A program made the position numbers and the translations under genes. The notes below the pieces were generated by a model. That model made no database searches, had not been told where the DNA came from, and was given only the letters and a program-made list of their open reading frames with translations. Source: Morinoia aosen (lineage: Eukaryota; Arthropoda; Malacostraca; Amphipoda; Talitridae). From it: a stretch of 64,000 bases of DNA. Position 1 is the first letter of the stretch. The number at the start of each line of letters is the position of its first letter. The stretch lies in the NCBI GenBank assembly GCA_030386875.1, contig CM059571.1, forward strand, positions 26,778,355-26,842,354, given 5' to 3'. Of this stretch, positions 45,682-56,073 are shown piece by piece.

Positions 45682-48600
45682 GGTCGATATTGAGTTTAAT
45701 GTGCTCAAAGAAATTAAAAGATTACTTCAAAAGAATCACTGCAGGAGCCCATTTAAACACGTTTCACACGACTGACTGATGCGTAATTTTCGATTTATTG
45801 GAATTTTACGTTATAGGAAAGTCGTGTATAGAAGTGAAGTAACGGACACGTAAATATGCTGTAATACGATATTGACGTAACGATGGGTAAGGTTACGTTA
45901 GGTAATGTTAGGTTAGTTCAATAAACTAACCAAAAATAGCTTACCTTAACTTACCCAAACCGAGGCGGTTTTCTCCCGCCAAAAAAGTGCGCGTGTCACG
46001 CCAAAAAAAAAAAAGTGCGCGTGTCACGCCAAAAAAAAAAAGTGCGCGTGTCACGCCAAAAAAAAAAAAGTGCGCGTGTCACGCCAAAAAAAAAAAGTGC
46101 GCGTGTCACGCCAAAAAAAAAAAAGTGCGCGTGTCACGCCAAAAAAAATAAAGTGCGCGTGTCACGCCAAAAAAAATAAAGTGCGCGTGTCACGCCAAAA
46201 AAAAAAGTGCGCGTGTCACGCCAAAAAAAAAAGTGCGCGTGTCACGCCAAAAAAAAAGTGCGCGTGTCACGCCAAAAAAAAAAAGTGCGCGTGTCACGCC
46301 AAAAAAAATAAAGTGCGCGTGTCACGCCAAAAAAAAAAGTGCGCGTGTCACGCCAAAAAAAAAAGTGCGCGTGTCACGCCAAAAAAAAAAAGTGCGCGTG
46401 TCACGCCAAAAAAAAAAGTGCGCGTGTCACGCCAAAAAAAAAAGTGCGCGTGTCCCGCCAAAAAAAAAAGTGCGCGTGTCACGCCAAAAAAAAAAGTGCG
46501 CGTGTCACGCCAAAAAAAAAAGTGCGCGTGTCCCGCCGAAAAAAAAAAGTGCGCGTGTCCCGCCGAAAAAAAAAAAGTGCGCGTGTCCCGCCGAAAAAAA
46601 AAAAGTGCGCGTGTCCCGCCAAAAAAAAAAAAGTGCGCGTGTCCCGCCAAAAAAAAAAAAGTGCGCGTGTCCCGCCAAAACAAAAAAAGTGCGCGTGTCC
46701 CGCCAAAACAAAAAAAGTGCGCGTGTCCCGCCAAAACAAAAAAAGTGCGCGTGTCCCGCCAAAACAAAAAAAGTGCGCGTGTCCCGCCAAAACAAAAAAA
46801 GTGCGCGTGTCCCGCCAAAACAAAAAAAGTGCGCGTGTCCCGCCAAAACAAAAAGTCCGCGTGTCCCGCCAAAACAAAAAGTCCGCGTGTCCCGCCAAAA
46901 AAAAAAGTCCGCGTGTCCCGCCAAAAAAAAAAGTGCGCGTGTCCCGCCAAAAAAAAAAGTGCGCGTGTCCCGCCAAAAAAAAAAGTGCGCGTGTCCCGCC
47001 AAAAAAAAAAGTGCGCGTGTCCCGCCAAAAAAAAAAGTGCGCGTGTCCCGCCAAAAAAAAAAGTGCGCGTGTCCCGCCAAAAAATGGACGTGTCCCGCCA
47101 AAAAAATGGACGTGTCCCGCCAAAAAAATGGACGTGTCCCGCCAAAAAAATGGACGTGTCCCGCCAAAAAAATGGACGTGTCCCGCCAAAAAAATGGACG
47201 TGTCCCGCCAAAAAAATGGACGTGTCCCGCCAAAAAAATGGACGTGTCCCGCCAAAAAAATGGACGTGTCCCGCCAAAAAAATGGACGTGTCCCGCCAAA
47301 AAAATGGACGTGTCCCGCCAAAAAAATGGACGTGTCCCGCCAAAAAAATGGACGTGTCCCGCCAAAAAAATGGACGTGTCCCGCCAAAAAAATGGACGTG
47401 TCCCGCCAAAAAAATGGACGTGTCCCGCCAAAAAAATGGACGTGTCCCGCCAAAAAAATGGACGTGTCCCGCCAAAAAAATGGACGTGTCCCGCCAAAAA
47501 AATGGACGTGTCCCGCCAAAAAAATGGACGTGTCCCGCCAAAAAAATGGACGTGTCCCGCCAAAAAAATGGACGTGTCCCGCCAAAAAAATGGACGTGTC
47601 CCGCCAAAAAAATGGACGTGTCCCGCCAAAAAAATGGACGTGTCCCGCCAAAAAAATGGACGTGTCCCGCCAAAAAAATGGACGTGTCCCGCCAAAAAAA
47701 TGGACGTGTCCCGCCAAAAAAATGGACGTGTCCCGCCAAAAAAATGGACGTGTCCCGCCAAAAAAATGGACGTGTCCCGCCAAAAAAATGGACGTGTCCC
47801 GCCAAAAAAATGGACGTGTCCCGCCAAAAAAATGGACGTGTCCCGCCAAAAAAAATGGACGTGTCCCGCCAAAAAAAATGGACGTGTCCCGCCAAAAAAA
47901 TGGACGTGTCCCGCCAAAAAAATGAACGTGTCCCGCCAAAAAAATGGACGTGTCCCGCCAAAAGAATGGACGTGTCCCGCCAAAAAAATGGACGTGTCCC
48001 GCCAAAAAAATGGACGTGTCCCGCCAAAAAAATGGACGTGTCCCGCCAAAAAAATGGACGTGTCCCGCCAAAAAAATGGACGTGTCCCGCCAAAAAAATG
48101 GACGTGTCCCGCCAAAAAAATGGAGGTGTCCCGTCAAAAAAATGGACGTGTCCCGCCAAAAAAATGGACGTGTCCCGTCAAAAAAATGGACGTGTCCCGC
48201 CAAAAAAATGGACGTGTCCCGCCAAAAAAATGGACGTGTCCCGCCAAAAAAATGGACGTGTCCCGCCAAAAAAATGGACGTGTCCCGCCAAAAAAATGGA
48301 CGTGTCCCGCCAAAAAAATGGACGTGTCCCGCCAAAAAAATGGACGTGTCCCGCCAAAAAAATGGACGTGTCCCGCCAAAAAAATGGACGTGTCCCGCCA
48401 AAAAAATGGACGTGTCCCGCCAAAAAAATGGACGTGTCCCGCCAAAAAAATGGACGTGTCCCGCCAAAAAAATGGACGTGTCCCGCCAAAAAAATGGACG
48501 TGTCCCGCCAAAAAAATGGACGTGTCCCGCCAAAAAAATGGACGTGTCCCGCCAAAAAAATGGACGTGTCCCGCCAAAAAAATGGACGTGTCCCGCCAAA

Positions 48601-49074
48601 AAAATGGACGTGTCCCGCCAAAAAAATGGACGTGTCCCGCCAAAAAAATGGACGTGTCCCGCCAAAAAAATGGACGTGTCCCGCCAAAAAAATGGACGTG
48701 TCCCGCCAAAAAAATGGACGTGTCCCGCCAAAAAAATGGACGTGTCCCGCCAAAAAAATGGACGTGTCCCGCCAAAAAAATGGACGTGTCCCGCCAAAAA
48801 AATGGACGTGTCCCGCCAAAAAAATGGACGTGTCCCGCCAAAAAAATGGACGTGTCCCGCCAAAAAAAAGTGGGCGCGTTCCAACAATGCGGCTATTTAG
48901 CAACCGACTATAATATGTTATTTCTACCTGAACATAATTATTTTTAAAACACTCGAAAACTACACATTAGCGAGTACAATGTCATTCATATGAAACGTCT
49001 TCAAATGTGTTCATCTACCGATTCTTGGAAATCAAATTTTTAAATTCTGTGAACGCATTATCCCAATATCGACC
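45682..49074. mobile_element. Family A inverted-repeat element swollen by a minisatellite, 3.4 kb
   Basis: The ends GGTCGATATTGAGTTTAAT and the complement of the sequence ending CCCAATATCGACC are inverted, with arms of about 140 bp (45682-45830 and 48940-49074). Flanking octamers AAACAGAA (45674-45681) and AAACGGAA (49075-49082) match at 7 of 8. The interior up to 45970 aligns with other family A copies. The interior after 48870 (GCGCGTTCCAACAATGCGGC) matches 6398-6420 of the copy at 6215-6995. Between them lies a 2.9-kb minisatellite absent from the other copies. No transposase. Confidence 0.75.
45975..48869. repeat. Minisatellite of 22-26 bp units, about 125 copies
   Basis: There are four zones. 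About 45985-46450 has units with GTGCGCGTGTCACGCC plus A runs. 46450-46680 has the same with CCCGCC. 46680-46870 has an added C in the A run (AAAACAAAA). After a return to the plain form, 47082-48869 holds about 81 units of 22 bp, ATGGACGTGTCCCGCC plus six A. The last zone is almost uniform, so it expanded recently. Because 22 is not a multiple of 3 and the unit lacks stops, all frames on both strands look open for up to 900 codons; these are not genes. There are no spacers, so it is not a CRISPR array. Confidence 0.95.
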
Positions 49075-49082
49075 AAACGGAA

Positions 49083-49433
49083 AGTGGGTACGATATATGA
49101 AAGCCCCGCAGGCTGAACTAAAGCTGAGGTAACCTATTTGTATCTTCCCTGCGGCGCCAGTTCCGATCACAATGAATAAACGAACTTAACTAACTTGAAT
49201 CTTTTACCAATGCCATACCGCCCGAGGAGCGGTATGGCATAAGTTCTAGAATTAGAAGAAGTTCTAGAATAAGAGAAGTTCTAGAATAAGTTCTGTATTC
49301 TAGAATTCAACTGTAACTTCGACTACATAGGTTTTACTGCAGTTGACGAGATGTTGTAATAGGTAATATGATTCGAAGGCAAAACTCTACTAACCTCCAT
49401 CCGCTACTGCAAATTTAGAATACGTGGCGCGAA
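49083..49433. repeat. Unassigned stretch with a hairpin and short tandem repeats
   Basis: 49210-49240 is a perfect hairpin with 12-base arms (ATGCCATACCGC) and a 7-base loop. It is followed by several copies of AGTTCTAGAATAAG (49242-49305). No gene. Confidence 0.65.
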
Positions 49434-49795
49434 GTGTTAGTACTTGTACACCTAGAGATGTCTGAACAAATGCATTATACACTTATATCAAATGCGATTG
49501 TAAATCTTAACCCCTTCGTGATTAAAGAGGTCGTAGAATCTTTGCACAAGGTGCAGAGAAACAATGAACTGAGAAATAAAATTATGAGCATGATAAAAGT
49601 TTATGAAGAAAGTGATCCGCGGTGAAAAACAGGACAGTAGTGAACCGAGAAAAGATGGTCCGTAACAAAATAAAAATCTATTTCAACAAAAGGAAGACCT
49701 ACCTAGCTTCTAGCTAGAGACCTTACATATTCTTCCTTGGAGTGCAAGTTCCAATAGATACAATAGTTGTATCCCCCTGAGGGGAGAGACATCCC
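49434..49795 (+). mobile_element. Gag-like fossil fragment
   Basis: The first part reads SEQMHYTLISNAIVNLNPFV and KEVVESLHKV, reminiscent of Gag N-terminal regions of gypsy-type elements. The second part is the dispersed repeat also at 39030-39205. It is short and broken, of moderate to old age, and its family is uncertain. Confidence 0.4.
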
Positions 49796-50230
49796 ATTAG
49801 TCATCACAACAGAACTTGATAACTTGGGGCAGGTTCAGATGCAATATTTTAGGTATTTGTGAAGGAGAAGAAAATTATCGATTTTCACATTTTCGCTGCC
49901 TAATCATAATTAATTAGATCGAAATAAACAATTTTTCTTCTATCCACTTTCGGGGGCAAAGGAGTATTTAACGAGTTATAGCGGTAGGTTCAGTTCGGGT
50001 AGAGTACGTTTGGGTACTTTGTAATTTAATATTTGCTGACCCCGCGGAGCCTGAACCCACTTCTAGGATCTTTTAGTTAATAACAGAACAGAAATTATAA
50101 CCGGAAAATAACGAATTATAGCGGTATGTTCATTTTCGTCTTAGATGGCGGGAATGCGCGCGACCATTCAAGTGCGTCAGAAGGGAGAGTCCATTGCAGT
50201 GTTTCCATACGACGCACTCGACGAATTACG

Positions 50231-51324
50231 GTAAATCTAAAGGATATGACAGTAATCGATTTTGTAACTTTCAACGCCTAAACATAGTCAATTTAATCAA
50301 AATAAATGAGGTTTTTCTATGTACTTTCCGTCTGAAATGAGTATTTTATTAGTTATAGCGGTAAATGACCTACCGCAGCTGCAGTGTTTGAAGCGGAAAA
50401 AAATCCATCGATCACGCGAAATGGCAAAGTCTCGCTTCCGACACGCTCGTCATCAAAGACGAAACTAAACCTACCGCTATACCTCGATAAATACTCATAT
50501 GACGAAAAAAGTGTATAGAAGAAAAGTTGTTTATTTTGATGTTATTACCATGATTTAAGCAACAAAAATTCGCAAATCGATGAGTAGCTGTTTATTCGAG
50601 CGCATTCGCCATCAAAGACGAAACTAAACCTACCGCTTCAACTCGTAATATAATCATTTCAGACGGAAAGTACAAAAAAGAAAACTGGTTTATTTTGATT
50701 TAATTAATTATTTGGTAATTCTGAAGGATATATCAATTATCGATTTTGTAAATTTCGATGCCTAAGCATAGTTAATTTTATCAAAATAAACAAGTTTTCT
50801 TCTATGCACTTTCCGTCTCAAATGAGTATTTTATTAGTTATAGCGGTATTTGACTTACCGCAATTCCAGTGTTTGAAGCGGCAAGTAATTCAAGGAGCAC
50901 TTTAGACAGCAACAATGCAATGCGCACTCGCTTCCAGCGCGATCGTCATCAAAGACGAAACCAAACCTAGGCTACCGCTATATACCTCATTAAATACTCA
51001 TTTGACGAAAAAAGTGTATAGAAGAAAAGTTGTTTATTTTGATATTACCATGATTCAAGCAACAAAAATTAGAAAATCGATGAGTAGCTGTTTATTCGAG
51101 CGCATTTGTCATCAAAGACGAAACTAAACTTACCGCTATAAATCGTAAAATACTCATTTGAGACGGAAAGTGCATAGGATAAACTTGTTTTATTTTGATT
51201 CAATTAATTAGGTTCAGGCACCAAAAATGGAAAATCGATAACTGACATATCCTTCAGATTTACCAATTATGTTTAGGCACGGAAAAGTGGGAAATCGGTT
51301 ACTGTCATATTCTTCAGATTTACC
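50231..51324. mobile_element. Family B MITE interrupted by another family B MITE
   Basis: It starts GGTAAATCTAAAGGATATG and ends TTCTTCAGATTTACC. CGAATTAC flanks both sides exactly (50223-50230 and 51325-51332), an 8-bp target duplication. Removing the inner element (50714-51264) leaves a family B element of normal size, about 540 bp. Relative to the two copies at 7-9 kb the interior is in the opposite orientation. Confidence 0.8.
50714..51264. mobile_element. Inner family B MITE, 551 bp
   Basis: It starts GGTAATTCTGAAGGATAT and ends ATCCTTCAGATTTACC. Flanks AATTATTT (50706-50713) and AATTATGT (51265-51272) match at 7 of 8. It sits in the right terminal repeat of the outer copy. Non-coding. 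Confidence 0.8.
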
Positions 51325-51431
51325 CGAATTACTTGGCGCTTCAAACGCTAGAGTTGCGGTCAATAATTTATCGCTATAACTCGTCAAATACTCATTTGAG
51401 TAAATGTAAAGCGTTTGCTAGTAACCGATTT

Positions 51432-52106
51432 GGTCAATGTGAAGTTTAATGCAATCACGGAAAATAATAATGCCGATCCCAGGAATCACTAAAGGAACAC
51501 ATTTCAGAACGTTTTACAGGAATGACATTCTGCTCGCTGATGCGTTATTTTCGAATAATTGAACTTTGAAGTTGGCCTTGGCGCCAAAGGAAGCGAGCGC
51601 GTGAAACGGAATTTAATTAATAACGGAAGCTATTACAAACGTAAAGAGGTTGGGTCGTGAGGGGGAGGCACAGTTCTTCCAGTGAAAATTATAAATAAAG
51701 CTTCTAACCCACCCATTAGGGTGACGACCGCAATCTTGTTGACATCGGGTCCAAAATGGCGGCGCCCATGGTGGTCGCCATGTTAGACCCGATGTAAACA
51801 AGATTGCGGTCGTCACCCTAATGGGTGGGTTAGAAGCTTTATTTATCATTTTCACTAGAAGAACTGTGCCTCCCCCTCACGACCCAACCTCTTTACGTTT
51901 GTAATAGGGGGTTAGCTTCCGTTTTTAATTAAATTACGCTCGCTTCCTTGGGCGCGCGACGGCCAACTTCAAAGTTCAATAATTCGAAAATAACGCATCA
52001 GAGAGCAGAATGTCATTCATGTAAAACGTTCTGAAATGTGTTCCTTTAGTGATTCCTGGGATCGGCATTATTATTTTCCGTGATTGCATGAAACTTCACA
52101 TCGACC
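51432..52106. mobile_element. Family A element forming a near-perfect 675-bp palindrome
   Basis: The arms run from GGTCAATGTGAAGTTT inward and mirror each other almost to the centre. The outer 140 bp are family A ends. The inner part (51640-51905) is a tight inverted repeat with GGTTGGGTCGTGAGGGGGAGG and AACCCACCCATTAGGGTGACG. The centre at about 51755-51785 itself holds ATGGCGGCG and its approximate complement. No clear target duplication. The 80-codon frame at 51613-51855 is a shadow of the palindrome. Confidence 0.75.
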
Positions 52107-52290
52107 TGAATTACTTCCCGCTTCAAACACTAGAGTTGCGGTAACTAATTCACCGCTATAACTCGTAAAATACTCATTTCCGACGGGAGGTGCATAGAAG
52201 AAAACTTGTTTATTTCGATCCAATTAAATAGGCATAGGCACCGAAAATTCAAAAATCGATTACTAGCAATCGCTTTACATTTATCCTCTT

Positions 52291-53738
52291 TTGCCCCAAA
52301 AAGTGCATAGATGAAAAGTTTTCGCTACGATGTAATTACCATGATACAGGCAACAAAATTTCAAAAATCGATTAGTTGCATCTCCTTAACATTAACCATA
52401 AGTATATAGCAAAATACACGCTATCATTACTGTGCAATTCACCCAAACTTCGAGCACATGGACAGTTCATTAGTAAACAGCATCAGTTCAAATGCAATTT
52501 TCCTAGGAGACAGTGATGAAAAAACATTTACGACCCTCTGTTAAAATTTCGCCAATGCCACAAGTGCTACCCACACAAGACCAACATTGTACTTCCGTTA
52601 ACTGCAGAAATGCTCCGAAGAGAGAACAAATGACTATCATTACTCATTACATTGTAAGAAACTACAAAACTCGTTTACTAAACACTAGATTTTTTCTAGG
52701 GAGGAAAAACATTAATTGTGCATATTGATATTCAAAACTTGTATGACAAATTGGAAAAATTAATTAAAAAAGTGATAGTTCATGCTCGAATTTGCTGAAT
52801 TTAAAAATAATTATAAAAATCCGGCTGTTGTTCAATTCGGTTTCTAAGCCAACAATTGATATATTAGAAAAGTAATATTGAAAATGGCAAGAAATGTCTG
52901 CAAAATATTCAAATCATAGTTAGAGAAAATTGAAAACTTTTAAAAAGAATGAACTAAATTAATAAGTGTTTGCACAGAAAAGTCCGAGGAAAAATAATTG
53001 TCTAAAACCAATATGCAATAATTTTTCAGTATATTAATGTGTTAAAAAGATTGTGTGAAAATTTCAAATGCTTTTCACGTCAAAATAGAGCTACTAAGCG
53101 TAAGAAATTCTGTTCAGTTTCAGTTTTAAACAGTAGATTGTCGAAGTAAAACAGGCTGAGGAGTTGGATAATTGTCGTATTGATTACTGCCAATACATGA
53201 ATAAATGGACAATTAAAAACGAGCTTCCAATGGCGAGCGTACATGACGTAAACTTGTGCTTGTGTCGTACACTAATCAGCTAATTTAGAAAAATGGCTAC
53301 CATTCAAAGTGTCAGTATGAACTCTAATTAAAAATAAGTTATACTAGGGCATTTACACTACTTAACGAAAGTTTTGGCCCTCGAATAACAGAGTGCGATT
53401 TATGATAAATTATTAATGACTCCAAACCACAAAATCAAAGCGCGAGCAACACTGCACAAATGAGTAATAGAGGGTCCACTTCTAATTCGTTTATACGGTG
53501 TTGCTCTGGCTACCATTGCGAGATGATTTGTGGAGTGCGTTAGTTCCAGCGCTCTTACTCGTATTATCAGATTTAACCACTATTGGAGCGGTGTAATTGT
53601 TGTGGCTTTGAATTAATCAATCACTTACAATGATTGATTGTATTTGATAGACTTTACTCTCAATCAATTTGTAATTGAAAATATATAACAGGATATACGC
53701 AAACTTAACCGAAAGCTTGAATCGGTGAAGATGTTTGC
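52291..53738. other. No gene seen
   Basis: AT-rich. The 71-codon frame at 52513-52728 has no motif. It ends at the target sequence of the MULE-like element. Confidence 0.5.
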
Positions 53739-53747
53739 ATAGCCCTG

Positions 53748-54101
53748 AAAGGTGGCCAGTATTTTTTGATATTCGAAATTCCTTGACGGGACCCCCTAAA
53801 AAGATGAGGTTGATAGTAAAAATGATACTGGTAAAGTTTCAGACCATTTGAACATCGTTAACACGTGCCCCAACGGCCTCAAAGTTCTGAAAAATGACAT
53901 TTTTTTGCAAAAAATCGCGATTTTTCCGCTTTAGTGCAAACTGTGTAAACTATAAAGTAATAAATAGTACATTTATAGATAACAAATTTTATTATCTTTA
54001 ATTTATGTTCTCATACAAATTCTTATACAGCGAACGGCTTTCGCGTAATTTTAATTACCGCGCGTCAGGTCGAGCTTAGTACCCCTAAAACGAGACCTTA
54101 T
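53748..54101 (+). repeat. Left inverted repeat of the MULE-like element
   Basis: It pairs with 59028-59391. It contains GGGACCCCCTAAAAAGATGA, AATCGCGATTTTTCC and TCAGGTCGAGCTTAGTACCC. Confidence 0.8.
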
Positions 54102-54299
54102 TATAATATACGAATATTTTATTTTAACTCCTGGAATTTTGAACTAGAGTAACTCAATTGTTATTTTTTAGGTATTGCGCGTTAATTAGAGTAAAAATAG
54201 TTATTTTTCTTGTGAATGAGACATTTTTAACAGAAAATTAGAGTACTAACTAATCCTACCATTTTAGGAATATAGGTAATAATAAAAACAATTTGTCAC

Positions 54300-55575
54300 G
54301 AAAATAAAGCACAGTGTTGCGCACGGCGCTGATGAGGCGCCTCCACTGTGTTAGTTCGAATGGAGGACTCGAAACCTCCTTAGTAAGAGGGGAAAGATGA
54401 GAATGCAGAGCGGAAAACGCAGAAGGAGGAAATGGTAGAACAGTTGGAAAAATAGAAAAGTAAATACTGATCTACTCACCCACACCAATACCTCAGTTCA
54501 CCACGGGAAAATGAAACACTCAGTTAATGGTACATTATTGATTACTTTATTTCAAGTTAAATAATGAACACGTAAAATCGTACGTTGAATTAATAACCAG
54601 TGCATGTTCAGACATATGTGTGGCAAAATGTGAGAAGTTTACACTGCAGCAATGCCCAACCTTTGCGTTACATATCACAATACCACCGAAGAGAAATGTC
54701 ATTACCTACCAATGCCAAAGCGCCCACTGCAAAGCGTATCACGTTTCACTGCACCAGCAAACCCCTAAGCGCGCGCAATCAGCCTGCGACTTTCCTCTAT
54801 ATAGTTGACCTGCTACTCAGTATGTGCACTGAGGTTAACTTGATTGAACTTGAGTCGTCCCTCAGATGTTTCGCTATCCCGCTCAGCGACATTTCGCTGA
54901 AGGTTGCCCCCCAGGCTGCCTGAGATTTGAAAGCTGCAGAGAGCACCACGACTGCCCAGCTGCAAAGACAGCGCTCGGTTGCAGAGAGAACCCCCCGGTT
55001 GCGGAGGCCCAACACAACCCAACCCGCCTGCGAACAATGAGCATATTAAGTAACTAGTTCCATTTGAATCTTTATTCCCTGCAATACACCTACTCCAAAT
55101 AGACTTGCTCTAATTTTACTCCCCAAATCAATCATAAAATTTATTTATTTTTCCCTCTGCGTTGGATGAATATTTTACCCCGCTTTACAAAACAAATCAC
55201 AAAGCACTCTGTTTCGGGATGAGTTACATGAAAACCATATAGCCTGCACTTCAATAGTTCAATAAGAACACGAATATTTTGATTTCCTTCTAAGAAATAT
55301 TGTAATAATTCTTTCATCCCCCACATAAAAGTGAAACTCTTAACACAAGAACAATCCGAGAATAATCTAAAATGAAAACCCACAGAACTAATTTCAATAT
55401 TAACAATGAAAATCACTGCACCCCACCTAGACAACAACTTCTATGAAAACATGAAGACAGCACTTTACTAAGATAAACACGGAGATTCTGAATTCCCATT
55501 TATCCCATTTCAGATCAAATCGAAACACCCCAGTTCAGCATGGTATTTGAACAAATACAAAGACTGATTCTTACC
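54300..55575. other. Interior of the MULE-like element; no firm gene
   Basis: It is GC-richer than the flanks. A plus frame at 54866-55057 has clustered Cys and His (RHFAEGCPPGC, CREHHDC) that faintly resemble zinc knuckles. A minus frame of 98 codons (55141-55437) has no motif. AATAAA occurs on the minus strand near 54545-54555. I cannot assign a gene; it could be captured host sequence or retroelement debris. Confidence 0.3.
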
Positions 55576-56073
55576 TCCCATCGTGGATAACTTGGGCCTA
55601 CATCCTGCACTGAGTAAGTAAATCGGCGAAATAGACCGGCTAGCCTTCTCTCTGCGTTATTTATACGTCGCCCCCGAACAAGGGACGCGCATCTGCTAAG
55701 CGAATGCCCGCGAAAAATCCTCGCCCTCTAATTGGTTCGTTCTAAAGCGTCGCTTCCCTTGTGCTACGTGTCCCTCACTCCAATCTGAAATTACTCCGCG
55801 CTTTACTCTCAAATACCAACATTCCTTAGTCCCTTGCTCGTATATAATAATCTTTTTAACCCACTATTTTCCTGTGCTATGTTGTTTGTTTACAATAACT
55901 CCCGTATATGTGATGTATTTTGGACTAGCACTCGAAATAGCCTCTACCCCCCTTTACCTACTTCTCCCTGCTCCTGTACCCCCTATGCCTCTCGGGCAGC
56001 CTAGCGTCGACCTGCCGGTTGTCGCGCCCATCCTCTCTACGTATATATATAATTTTTGTTGAATATATCGTTA
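55576..56073 (-). repeat. Possible solo LTR or promoter segment
   Basis: On the minus strand a purine run AAGAAGGGCGCGGGGA is followed by TGTAACGATATATTC at 56073. This looks like a polypurine tract plus LTR start. Downstream are a TATA box (CGTATAAATAACG, about 55660-55672) and a splice-donor-like GGGAGGTAAGA (about 55575). No partner LTR or pol is visible. If it is an LTR it is an isolated fossil. Confidence 0.35.

Larger units (their letters stand above)
49850..52290. mobile_element. Outermost family B copy, broken into pieces
   Basis: Left-end sequence near 49850 (GTGAAGGAGAAGAAAATTATCGAT, then TTCTTCTATCCACTTTC) and right-end sequence near 52150-52285 belong to family B. In between lie a fragment of family A interior (about 50002-50110, GGAGCCTGAACCCACTTCT), two nested family B elements and a family A element. 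A piece around 51325-51420 is repeated at 52107-52210 (CGCTTCAAAC, CTAGAGTTGCGG), so the exact history is not fully resolved. Confidence 0.45.

Noticed and set aside
45975-48869. CRISPR-like regular repeats
   Set aside because: Units are contiguous without spacers, in a eukaryotic sequence, and no cas genes are present.
46070-48947. Very long open frames on both strands (up to about 950 codons)
   Set aside because: They are translations of a stop-free 22-26 bp minisatellite in every frame, with no independent coding signal.
54866-55057. Zinc-knuckle-like Cys/His cluster
   Set aside because: Spacing does not fit a CCHC knuckle well, overlapping minus frames are equally open, and there is no other coding support.
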